Assembly (NCBI GenBank): GCA_945878705.1
Contig: CAMCUE010000015.1
Span: 1-11,427 of the forward strand
Direction: 5' to 3'
DNA length: 11,427 nt
Source of the DNA: Ferrithrix thermotolerans DSM 19514
GTDB taxonomy: Bacteria > Actinomycetota > Acidimicrobiia > Acidimicrobiales > Ilumatobacteraceae
This document shows positions 7,021-11,427 of the stretch, piece after piece (within the stretch, counting starts at the first letter, position 1; each line of letters begins with the position of its first letter). Made by a program: the position numbers and the translations under genes. The notes beneath the pieces are model-generated. The model was not told the DNA's origin and made no database searches. It saw only the letters and a program-made list of their open reading frames with translations.

Positions 7021-7962
7021 TTAAGGATTAGAGTTTAGCAACGGGTCGGCAGTACTCAACAGTTCATTATTCAGCTTTGTTGAGTTAGTTAACCGCACAA
7101 CCCCAGCGAGTGACGCAAGCACCACTACCCCGCCAAACATCTGAGTCAATGAAATCTGTTGTTTATAGACGAGCCATGCGCCAGTGGATGAGATTACTGG
7201 GCCAAGTAACAGGATCATTGATGAGACCGAAGCATCGACATATTTCTGCGCCCAGATCATAAAACTGTGCCCAATTGTGCCTGAGAAAAGTGTCATTGCG
7301 ATCAAGAAGCCAAGGTCGCGCAATGAAATTTCGAGAATGTCGTGACTCGTAACTAATGCATACGGCACAACAACACAAACTTGAATAACACTCACACCGA
7401 ACAAGAACTGCCAGGTATCAACGCCATCTACGCGACGACGTTTCGATGAGATGAAATAAAGCGTCCACAGGATTGCATTTATCAGCGCAAGAAAATCACC
7501 GTGCAAAGTAGAGCCGCCTGTGTTGCCGGCACCGATAACAATCGTCAGTACCCCACCAAAACTTGTCAATGCAAGAACTATTTGCAACCCAGAAACCTTT
7601 TCTTTGAGATATTTAGGGGCCACGAACAAAACCATCGCTGTTGAGATGTTTCCGATAATCGTGGCATTAGCAACTGAAGTCGTCGTGATTGCAGTGAAGC
7701 CAGAAATTGTCGAGGCACCAAATAACACTCCAGGTACAAACACTGATTTCAGCAAGCCCTTATTTAGACGCGAGCCATTGCGTCGAACGAATAAATAGAG
7801 CAATGGCGGCCAAAATAAAACCCGGTAAAACAAAATTGAATTAATTGAAATTGCAGGAGCCAAAAATAGTAACGGCCCGATACCCCAGGCGAACACTGCA
7901 ATAAAAACTGCGATCACCGGCACCGCAGTAATTTGCTTGCGCGCGAACGCCAGCAACTTCAT
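7021..7962 (-). CDS. EamA-family (DMT superfamily) transporter
   Basis: A 313-residue integral membrane protein with about ten hydrophobic helices in two halves (roughly 10-140 and 155-290), the duplicated EamA layout of the drug/metabolite transporter superfamily. Helix one (about 13-35, VIAVFIAVFAWGIGPLLFL) carries the W-G pattern typical at the start of EamA domains. The second half shows the usual GTIGHSFMIWAQKYVDAS (about 228-245) and LGPVISSTGAWLVYKQ (about 252-267), the conserved last-third signature. Family members export amino acids, nucleobases or other metabolites; no substrate can be assigned. The ATG overlaps the stop of the 76-aa gene as ATGA, which suggests translational coupling. 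The 3' end contains the likely promoter of tRNA-Gly, and the stop lies 6 bp before that tRNA. Confidence 0.88.
   Translation of the reverse strand: MKLLAFARKQITAVPVIAVFIAVFAWGIGPLLFLAPAISINSILFYRVLFWPPLLYLFVRRNGSRLNKGLLKSVFVPGVLFGASTISGFTAITTTSVANATIIGNISTAMVLFVAPKYLKEKVSGLQIVLALTSFGGVLTIVIGAGNTGGSTLHGDFLALINAILWTLYFISSKRRRVDGVDTWQFLFGVSVIQVCVVVPYALVTSHDILEISLRDLGFLIAMTLFSGTIGHSFMIWAQKYVDASVSSMILLLGPVISSTGAWLVYKQQISLTQMFGGVVVLASLAGVVRLTNSTKLNNELLSTADPLLNSNP
7032..7059 (-). promoter_or_regulatory. Candidate tRNA-Gly promoter inside the EamA gene
   Basis: On the minus strand TTGAGT (7059-7054), a 16-bp spacer and TAAACT (7037-7032) lie in the last codons of the EamA gene. A start near 7025 would give an 11-nt leader before the mature tRNA 5' end at 7014. 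Both hexamers are good matches, which supports independent expression of the tRNA and perhaps of the glycosyltransferase behind it. Confidence 0.5.
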
Positions 7963-8189
7963 TTTGGTTTATCGGGTGAACGCAAATCTATACGCAACGT
8001 GAGAACACCTTCTTCTATTGTGGCGGCAGCGTCGCTGAGCATCGCGAAGTCTTGAAAGTCGAGTTGGGCCTGGGCAAGAAAATGCTGTCGTTCTTCGCCT
8101 GCCACTGGCGGCAAAGGTCGACGCTTTACCGACGCGGCCCGCTCACGAAATCTTGCAATCATTTGTACGGGGTCAAATGCTTCAGGCAT
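7959..8189 (-). CDS. Conserved-looking small soluble protein of unknown function
   Basis: A 76-residue protein without signal peptide or membrane segment. It starts MPEAFDPVQMIARFRERA, a basic amphipathic helix, continues through KRRPLPPVAGEERQHFLAQAQLDFQDFAML (22-51), and ends with an acidic/hydrophobic stretch (ATIEEGVLTLRIDLR) that looks like two beta strands. I do not recognise a named domain, though it resembles short hypothetical proteins I associate with actinobacteria. It is probably real: it overlaps the EamA start by 4 bp (ATGA), follows the upstream gene with a 9-bp gap, and has a TAnnnT hexamer at the exact leaderless distance. The context (membrane protein, this gene, transporter, tRNA, glycosyltransferase) does not identify a role. 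It may assist the coupled transporter, but that is speculation. Confidence 0.7.
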   Translation of the reverse strand: MPEAFDPVQMIARFRERAASVKRRPLPPVAGEERQHFLAQAQLDFQDFAMLSDAAATIEEGVLTLRIDLRSPDKPK

Positions 8190-8195
8190 AACTCA

Positions 8196-8201
8196 AAACT
8201 A
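8196..8201 (-). promoter_or_regulatory. Candidate -10 element for leaderless transcription of the 76-aa gene
   Basis: TAGTTT on the minus strand lies at -12 to -7 before ATG 8189, so the predicted transcript starts at the start codon. Its first three bases are the TAG stop of the upstream gene. No Shine-Dalgarno fits in the 9-bp gap between the two genes. Confidence 0.4.
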
Positions 8202-8453
8202 GTTGCTAGTTGACTTTGGGACTTGCTTTGATGATGACTTAACTCGAACCGATTCCAGCATCTGATCTTTCGCTCGATCACTGGACGCTACGAACTTTCG
8301 GTCGCCCATTATCTCAAGTGACGCCAAAACTTCTGGTTCAGGACGTGATGCGAGCCAAAACCACACGGTCACCCCAACAAGAGCGAGGCCAAGTGCGATC
8401 ATCCCTAGTCCGAGGAGTTGCAAAGATGAAGAAAAAATCGGGTTGCTACTCAT
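8199..8453 (-). CDS. Small single-TM membrane protein of unknown function
   Basis: An 84-residue protein with a short polar N-terminus (MSSNPIFSSS), one hydrophobic helix at about 11-35 (LQLLGLGMIALGLALVGVTVWFWLA), then a soluble tail: RPEPEVLASLEIMGDRKFVAS, followed by a basic Ser/Lys-rich end. By the positive-inside rule the basic tail would face the cytoplasm. I do not recognise a family. ATG 8453 is chosen because the same frame opens further upstream (to 8588) only by running 111 bp through the divergent gene, and because the protein beginning there has a sensible membrane-protein start. It is first in a tight minus-strand run (9 bp to the next gene). Only 24 bp separate it from the divergent gene, which also encodes a single-TM protein, so a shared membrane function is possible but unproven. 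Confidence 0.65.
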   Translation of the reverse strand: MSSNPIFSSSLQLLGLGMIALGLALVGVTVWFWLASRPEPEVLASLEIMGDRKFVASSDRAKDQMLESVRVKSSSKQVPKSTSN

Positions 8454-8477
8454 TTGTGCATCTAATCCTAGATCAAG
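8454..8477. promoter_or_regulatory. 24-bp divergent promoter region with an inverted repeat
   Basis: The whole space between two divergent start codons is 24 bp. It contains the inverted repeat ATCTA-ATCC-TAGAT (8460-8473). On the minus strand the repeat includes TAGGAT (8470-8465), a TAnnnT hexamer ending 11 nt before ATG 8453. On the plus strand TAATCC and TAGATC are weaker -10-like hexamers close to ATG 8478. Neither side has a Shine-Dalgarno or room for a normal leader. Both promoters must overlap, and any -35 element must lie inside the opposite gene. Confidence 0.45.
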
Positions 8478-8885
8478 ATGGCAAACTATTCGGTAGTGAA
8501 TGATGGCGTAATAAATGCAATTTCTATAGTGGCTTTCTTTTGTGTGGGCTTCGGTCTGTTGCGATTTGTCAACCGTTTCGAAACACAATGGGTTTCACGG
8601 GATGGTCTTAAATTTACAGCGAAAGTTTCTCTAGACAGCGCGACCAGCGAGAAATGGATTGATGTCAAAGTTCTGGTTGATGGCGGGTGGTTGATCATCT
8701 CAGGACGAGGAAGAAGAGTCAAACAAATCCACGGCAAATGGAGACTTGCTTATTCGGCAGACTCAAATGATGCTCGGAGGCGGCAGTTTGTAATCTCACG
8801 AAAAGACGATCCGAAAGTTACGGCTGCGCTTCGCATCCCTGCCGCTAGTCGCTGTGTGGCGATACTTGAAGCGATGGTTAGTTGA
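8478..8885 (+). CDS. Single-TM hypothetical membrane protein
   Basis: A 135-residue protein with one hydrophobic segment near the N-terminus (about 12-31, NAISIVAFFCVGFGLLRFVN) followed by a basic soluble domain of about 100 residues, predicted cytoplasmic from the Arg/Lys content. The soluble part is beta-rich by appearance: GLKFTAKVSL, KWIDVKVLVDGGWLIISGRG, GKWRLAYSAD and RRRQFVISRK, with a final helix ASRCVAILEAMV. This loosely suggests a PH-like or similar small beta barrel with a capping C-terminal helix, but I do not recognise a family. ATG 8478 is the first start after an in-frame TAG at 8469, so the start is well bounded. It is divergent from the 84-aa membrane protein gene, and its stop lies 21 bp from the convergent metX stop. 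Confidence 0.65.
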   Translation: MANYSVVNDGVINAISIVAFFCVGFGLLRFVNRFETQWVSRDGLKFTAKVSLDSATSEKWIDVKVLVDGGWLIISGRGRRVKQIHGKWRLAYSADSNDARRRQFVISRKDDPKVTAALRIPAASRCVAILEAMVS

Positions 8886-8906
8886 AATCTCGCAATAGAA
8901 CTGTTG

Positions 8907-10076
8907 CTAAAGCGAATATCGTGCTAGAAATTCAGCAACTGGTCTGCCGACTTGATCTAAATTAATTAAAAATGCGTCATGCCCATGCGGAGAATCAATC
9001 TCGAGGTATTCACACGATCCGCCTGTCTGATTAATTAAATCTCGTATCTGCTTCTGCTGATATGTCGGATAGAGAATATCGCTCGAGATACCCACGGATA
9101 AAACAGGCGCCGTAATACGAGAAACTGCCGTCTCTAAGTTTCCGCGACCGCGGGCAACATCGTGAAGATCCATTGCCTTACCAATAATTAAATAACTATT
9201 CGTGTCAAAGCGCCGAATCAGTTTGTCTCCGTGATGGTCTAAGTAGTTCTCCACTTCAAATTTGTCCCACAAACCAAGACCGTTGTAGTCGGCATCCATG
9301 TCGGCAAGTTCGCGACCGAAACGATCAGTGAATACGTTGTCGCTACGAAATGTAACTTGGGCGACCATGCGCGCAATTGCCAAGCCTTGCCACGGGCCTT
9401 GTCCGACCTCGGCATCGTAGTAATCGCCACCATTCCACTTTGGGTCAAGACGAATTGATCGGCGACCGATTGCTCCCCAGGCAATTTGTTGAGCGGTGGC
9501 TTGCAGACAAGTGGCGATCGGTACGAGCGTGCGCACGCGATGCGGAAATGTAATTCCCCATTCGAGCACTTGCATTCCCCCCATTGATCCACCAACGACT
9601 GAGTGCCAAACTTCAATGCCGAGCATGTCGCTAACACGAACTTGAGCGCGCACCATATCTCGAACCGTGATAACTGGAAATCGCGAACCATATGGTCTGT
9701 CATCTATCGGATGTGGCGACGCTGGACCGGTTGAACCTTGACAACCACCCAAAGAGTTAGTGCACAAAACGAAATATATATCTGTATCAATCGCGCAGCC
9801 CGAGCCAACTAAACCATCCCACCAACCTGGAGCTGGTTGTGATTCTTGTGCGCTGCCAGCGGCGTGAGAATCACCTGTCCACGCGTGACACAAAAGAATT
9901 GCATTTGATTTGTCTGAATTTAACTTGCCCCAAGATTCGTAGGCGATTGTTACTTGTTGCAGAGTCTTGCCACTGTCTAACGCCACAGGTCGATCAGTTT
10001 GAAAGTCTAAAAACTTTCGACTACCAAAAGGAGAGCCAACACGCCATGCACCAGTTGCGGGATAATCCTGTCGCAT
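8907..10076 (-). CDS. metX: Homoserine O-acyltransferase (homoserine O-acetyltransferase family)
   Basis: A 389-residue alpha/beta-hydrolase-fold enzyme that acylates the hydroxyl of L-homoserine (acetyl-CoA in most members, succinyl-CoA in some), committing it to methionine. Motifs: LCHAWTGDSHAAG (62-74), WWDGLVGSG (85-93), CTNSLGGCQGSTGPASP (105-121), the nucleophile elbow VVGGSMGGMQ with Ser164, Asp333 in SDILYPTYQQ, and His366 in SPHGHDAFL, which complete the Ser-Asp-His triad. Length is normal and the enzyme looks intact. The start is ATG 10076, 9 nt after the Shine-Dalgarno AGGGAG, the clearest one in the window. A SAM-riboswitch leader precedes it, so the gene is expected to be shut down when S-adenosylmethionine is plentiful. 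No metY or other methionine gene adjoins it. Acetyl versus succinyl specificity cannot be settled by eye. Confidence 0.96.
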   Translation of the reverse strand: MRQDYPATGAWRVGSPFGSRKFLDFQTDRPVALDSGKTLQQVTIAYESWGKLNSDKSNAILLCHAWTGDSHAAGSAQESQPAPGWWDGLVGSGCAIDTDIYFVLCTNSLGGCQGSTGPASPHPIDDRPYGSRFPVITVRDMVRAQVRVSDMLGIEVWHSVVGGSMGGMQVLEWGITFPHRVRTLVPIATCLQATAQQIAWGAIGRRSIRLDPKWNGGDYYDAEVGQGPWQGLAIARMVAQVTFRSDNVFTDRFGRELADMDADYNGLGLWDKFEVENYLDHHGDKLIRRFDTNSYLIIGKAMDLHDVARGRGNLETAVSRITAPVLSVGISSDILYPTYQQKQIRDLINQTGGSCEYLEIDSPHGHDAFLINLDQVGRPVAEFLARYSL

Positions 10077-10085
10077 CTTTGGTTT

Positions 10086-10091
10086 CTCCCT
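10086..10091 (-). promoter_or_regulatory. metX ribosome binding site
   Basis: AGGGAG on the minus strand ends 9 nt before ATG 10076. It confirms the metX start and is a likely target of riboswitch control, because its 5' bases are paired in the hairpin at 10090-10111. Confidence 0.75.
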
Positions 10092-10125
10092 TCTGTTTAG
10101 AAAAGCAGAAGTTCAAAAACTTGAA
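10090..10125 (-). promoter_or_regulatory. Candidate expression platform of the metX riboswitch (two exclusive hairpins)
   Basis: Minus-strand CTTCTG (10111-10106) can pair with CAGAAG (10095-10090) around a 10-nt loop, taking in the first bases of the AGGGAG Shine-Dalgarno. A second hairpin, AAGTT-TTTG-AACTT (10122-10109), uses the CTT of the first stem, so the two cannot form together. TTCAA-GTTT-TTGAA (10125-10112) is a third register that leaves the first stem free. There is no G+C-rich stem followed by a U tract, so translational control is more likely than termination. Stems are 5-6 bp and A+T-rich, so this is tentative. Confidence 0.4.
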
Positions 10126-10138
10126 TCAGAGTTTGGCC

Positions 10139-10240
10139 GTTGCTCCGCAGATGCGGAACCACATCCCCACCCGAAGGTGAGCTGGCACCGTGGGCTCTAA
10201 ACCCCGGTTGCCGGACCAAATTGGCCACTCCTGATGCAAC
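10139..10240 (-). promoter_or_regulatory. SAM-responsive riboswitch aptamer (SAM-I/SAM-IV clan)
   Basis: On the minus strand the aptamer core reads CGGCAACC (10213-10206) and ACGGTGCCA (10191-10183), the hallmarks of the SAM-I/SAM-IV clan, which binds S-adenosylmethionine. Helices that can be drawn: P1 CATC (10236-10233) with GATG (10165-10162); P2 GGCCA-ATT-TGGTC (10226-10214); P3 GGGTT-TAG-AGCCC (10204-10192); P4 CACC-TTCG-GGTG (10179-10168) with a UUCG tetraloop. An extra hairpin TCCGC-ATCT-GCGGA follows (10157-10144), enclosed by GTTGC (10240-10236) with GCAAC (10143-10139). The hairpin just 3' of P1 recalls SAM-IV or the SAM-I/IV variant more than classical S-box. Placement upstream of metX strongly supports the call; the subclass is uncertain. 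Confidence 0.85.
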
Positions 10241-10251
10241 TTCTTTCGCTC

Positions 10252-10263
10252 CCACTTTCGTGG
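10252..10263 (-). other. GNRA-capped hairpin in the metX leader
   Basis: CCAC-GAAA-GTGG on the minus strand forms a 4-bp stem with a GAAA tetraloop, between the predicted transcript start (about 10270) and the riboswitch aptamer. It could stabilise the 5' end or dock by its GNRA loop, but it is short and could be incidental. Confidence 0.35.
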
Positions 10264-10276
10264 CATTGCCTTACTA

Positions 10277-10303
10277 ATGATAGCGGGATAGATTGAACGA
10301 CAA
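10277..10303 (-). promoter_or_regulatory. Candidate metX promoter
   Basis: On the minus strand TTGTCG (10303-10298), a 15-bp spacer and TATCAT (10282-10277) predict a start near 10270 and a leader of about 194 nt containing the riboswitch. The spacer is short; the -10 is the stronger element. It lies between the riboswitch and the upstream DCC-family gene, which ends at 10324. The interval 10077-10323 is otherwise fully accounted for by leader elements. Confidence 0.5.
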
Positions 10304-10323
10304 CACGCGAGCGGAGTTGAGAC

Positions 10324-10731
10324 CTATTCGTGTTTGTCAATAGCACAGGCTGCTGTGCCGCCTGGAAGATGCTGGCGATTTTTAGCGATTACTTTATAGA
10401 TTCCCGAAGAAATCAGTCGGATCACAGGCAGGTCAATCAATACCCCCAACACTGGCCACGCACCACCACCACTTCGCAAAAGCGCTGCGACTGCGCGACT
10501 ACCCGAACGAATTTGCCCTTGACTAGAAATCCATTGCAACGCCTGATTGCACTGCTCGGTTGTTAACCCAAGACTTTCTAAATCAGCCTTCTGGTGTGAA
10601 ATAATTTTTGCCGAAGTTGAGATTCGTTTTTCAATAAAATTTACACACCGCAAACAAAACGAACAATCTCCATCCCAAACTAAAACAGACTCAAGATTTG
10701 TTGGTTTGATTTGTTTGTCGGTAACGACCAT
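10324..10731 (-). CDS. DCC-family thiol-disulfide oxidoreductase-like protein (DUF393)
   Basis: A 135-residue soluble protein with the family signature VWDGDCSFCLRC (18-29): the DGDCxFC motif places a CxxC pair at Cys23 and Cys26, with a third Cys29. The following helix (VNFIEKRI), the later segment SGSRAVAALLRSGGGAWPVLGVLIDLPVIRLISSGIYKVIAKNR, and the end HLPGGTAACA match the DUF393/DCC layout. The family is predicted to have a thioredoxin-like fold and redox activity; no substrate is known. Most of the protein lacks a signal peptide, so it is probably cytoplasmic. ATG 10731 is supported by TAATCT at 10744-10739, which would give a leaderless transcript. It is divergent from SURF1 with 46 bp between starts, and lies 54 bp upstream of the predicted metX transcript start on the same strand. 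Confidence 0.88.
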   Translation of the reverse strand: MVVTDKQIKPTNLESVLVWDGDCSFCLRCVNFIEKRISTSAKIISHQKADLESLGLTTEQCNQALQWISSQGQIRSGSRAVAALLRSGGGAWPVLGVLIDLPVIRLISSGIYKVIAKNRQHLPGGTAACAIDKHE

Positions 10732-10738
10732 GGATTAG

Positions 10739-10744
10739 AGATTA
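10739..10744 (-). promoter_or_regulatory. Candidate -10 element for leaderless DCC-family gene
   Basis: TAATCT on the minus strand lies at -13 to -8 before ATG 10731, leaving 7 nt between hexamer and start codon. That is within the usual spacing for a transcript beginning at the ATG. No Shine-Dalgarno is present. Confidence 0.4.
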
Positions 10745-10763
10745 CTTGCAAACTGCGTGCAGA

Positions 10764-10769
10764 TACGAT
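10764..10769 (+). promoter_or_regulatory. Candidate -10 element for SURF1 gene
   Basis: TACGAT ends 8 nt before ATG 10778, so the transcript would be leaderless or have a leader of 1-2 nt. TTGCAA at 10746-10751 is only 12 bp upstream, too close to serve as its -35. Confidence 0.35.
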
Positions 10770-10777
10770 TAGCCGAG

Positions 10778-11427
10778 ATGTATAAATTTTTGTGGCGTCC
10801 GTTATGGCTCTTGTTGCATGTGACTGTCGTCCTAACTGTTGTACTGATGATTAACTTGGCTTTTTGGCAATTGAGTCGCTACCACGAAAAAGTTGATTTC
10901 AATGCAAATGTCAAACTTCGAACTAGCGAACCTATTGTGCCGATTGAAATGTTGCTTGAAAAAATTGCCGGTGGCTCTGAGACCCCAGCATCGGTTGAAT
11001 GGCGAACGGTTGTCGTAACCGGCGAGTACCTCAACTCAGAAACGATTACAGCAGTCAATCGTGCCCAAGAGGGGTATGCAGGTAAAGATCCACTGACTCC
11101 CGTGCAATTAGCGAACAAGCAACTGATCTTGGTCAATCGCGGATTTTTGCCACTCGTCGAACCAGTTGAGGCTGCACCAAGCGGCAAAGTTCAGATTGTT
11201 GGGCGCGTAAGGGCAACTGAGACGCGACGACGGTTTCGCGTTAGTGACCCGAGCGTGGGCGAACTTTTAGAGGTAAGCAATATAGATTTGCCAAGAATAA
11301 GTCGACAGATGCCTTCTGAACTCGCGCCGATTTATGTTGAAGTACTGACATCACAACCTCGGGATGCCGTTGCATTGTCGCAGATTGCCGAACCTGCACT
11401 TTCTACAGGTTCGCATTTGAGTTACAC
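10778..11427 (+). CDS. SURF1-family cytochrome c oxidase assembly protein, C-terminus cut by window edge
   Basis: An open frame of 216 complete codons runs off the right edge. SURF1 proteins help insert haem a into subunit I of aa3-type cytochrome c oxidase in the membrane. The N-terminal helix at about 9-29 (LWLLLHVTVVLTVVLMINLAF) leads straight into FWQLSRYHEK (29-38), the family start signature. The extracytoplasmic domain follows, with WRTVVVTGEY (75-84), VNRAQEGYAG (93-102), PLTPV (105-109) and LVNRGFLP (118-125). The last visible residues, GSHLSY, match the HLSYAxQWF motif that opens the second membrane helix, so only about 30-60 residues are missing. The start is ATG 10778, with no Shine-Dalgarno. 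It is divergent from the DCC-family gene. Its presence implies aerobic respiration by an A-type haem-copper oxidase encoded elsewhere. Confidence 0.93.
   Translation, partial: MYKFLWRPLWLLLHVTVVLTVVLMINLAFWQLSRYHEKVDFNANVKLRTSEPIVPIEMLLEKIAGGSETPASVEWRTVVVTGEYLNSETITAVNRAQEGYAGKDPLTPVQLANKQLILVNRGFLPLVEPVEAAPSGKVQIVGRVRATETRRRFRVSDPSVGELLEVSNIDLPRISRQMPSELAPIYVEVLTSQPRDAVALSQIAEPALSTGSHLSY

Noticed and set aside
8454..8588. Longer reading of the 84-aa gene, starting at 8588
   Set aside because: It would run 111 bp through the divergent 135-aa gene, and the added 45 residues are Cys/His-rich with no family look; ATG 8453 gives a normal single-TM start.
8886..8906. GCAA...TTGC near the convergent 135-aa/metX stops as a terminator
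   Set aside because: A 4-bp stem without a U tract.
9239..9703. 154-codon open frame on the same strand within metX, in another frame
   Set aside because: It lies wholly inside a gene with an intact catalytic triad, has no domain pattern, and is rich in Cys and His as out-of-frame translations are.
1..11427. Mobile elements, CRISPR array, phage genes, defence or biosynthetic cluster
   Set aside because: No transposase or integrase motifs, long direct repeats, spacer arrays or cluster-type enzymes were found; base composition looks even throughout.

Overview
The window looks like a compact bacterial chromosome segment from an aerobic actinobacterium. GC content is moderate (mid-40s percent by eye), intergenic gaps are mostly 4-60 bp, and several genes have no Shine-Dalgarno but a -10-like hexamer placed as in leaderless transcripts. 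The SURF1, DCC-family (DUF393) and small hypothetical proteins remind me of Acidimicrobiia (Ilumatobacter-like, possibly freshwater plankton). That placement is inference from remembered family resemblance; no search was run.

Layout. 1-2431 (minus): an FMN-dependent alpha-hydroxy-acid dehydrogenase (cut by the left edge) lies 4 bp behind a PLP-dependent group II decarboxylase. 2486-2884 (plus): a small lipoprotein cytochrome c, divergent from the decarboxylase. 2909-4525 (minus): a duplicated-ATPase ABC-F translation factor. 4586-5380 (plus): a DUF1295 membrane reductase-like protein. 5386-8453 (minus): a packed run of a small membrane protein, a 76-aa conserved-looking protein, an EamA transporter overlapping it by 4 bp, tRNA-Gly(GCC), and a GT-C type membrane glycosyltransferase. 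8478-8885 (plus): a single-TM hypothetical protein, separated from the minus run by only 24 bp. 8907-10076 (minus): metX, preceded by a long leader (10077-10270) with a SAM-I/SAM-IV clan riboswitch. 10324-10731 (minus): a DCC-family thiol-disulfide protein. 10778-11427 (plus): SURF1, cut by the right edge.

Function. SURF1, the cytochrome c and the hydroxy-acid dehydrogenase fit aerobic respiration. MetX with its riboswitch shows methionine synthesis through acylated homoserine under SAM feedback. The other genes are housekeeping or of unknown substrate. No mobile element, CRISPR array, phage gene or recognisable defence or biosynthetic cluster was seen.

The most interesting content is regulatory: (a) repeated TAnnnT hexamers placed so that the start codon falls at or within about 5 nt of the predicted transcript 5' end, while the one gene with a long leader (metX) has a clear Shine-Dalgarno; (b) the riboswitch with two mutually exclusive downstream hairpins next to that Shine-Dalgarno; (c) a tRNA gene set between two protein genes, with its likely promoter inside the upstream coding sequence; (d) a 24-bp divergent intergenic region occupied by an inverted repeat.
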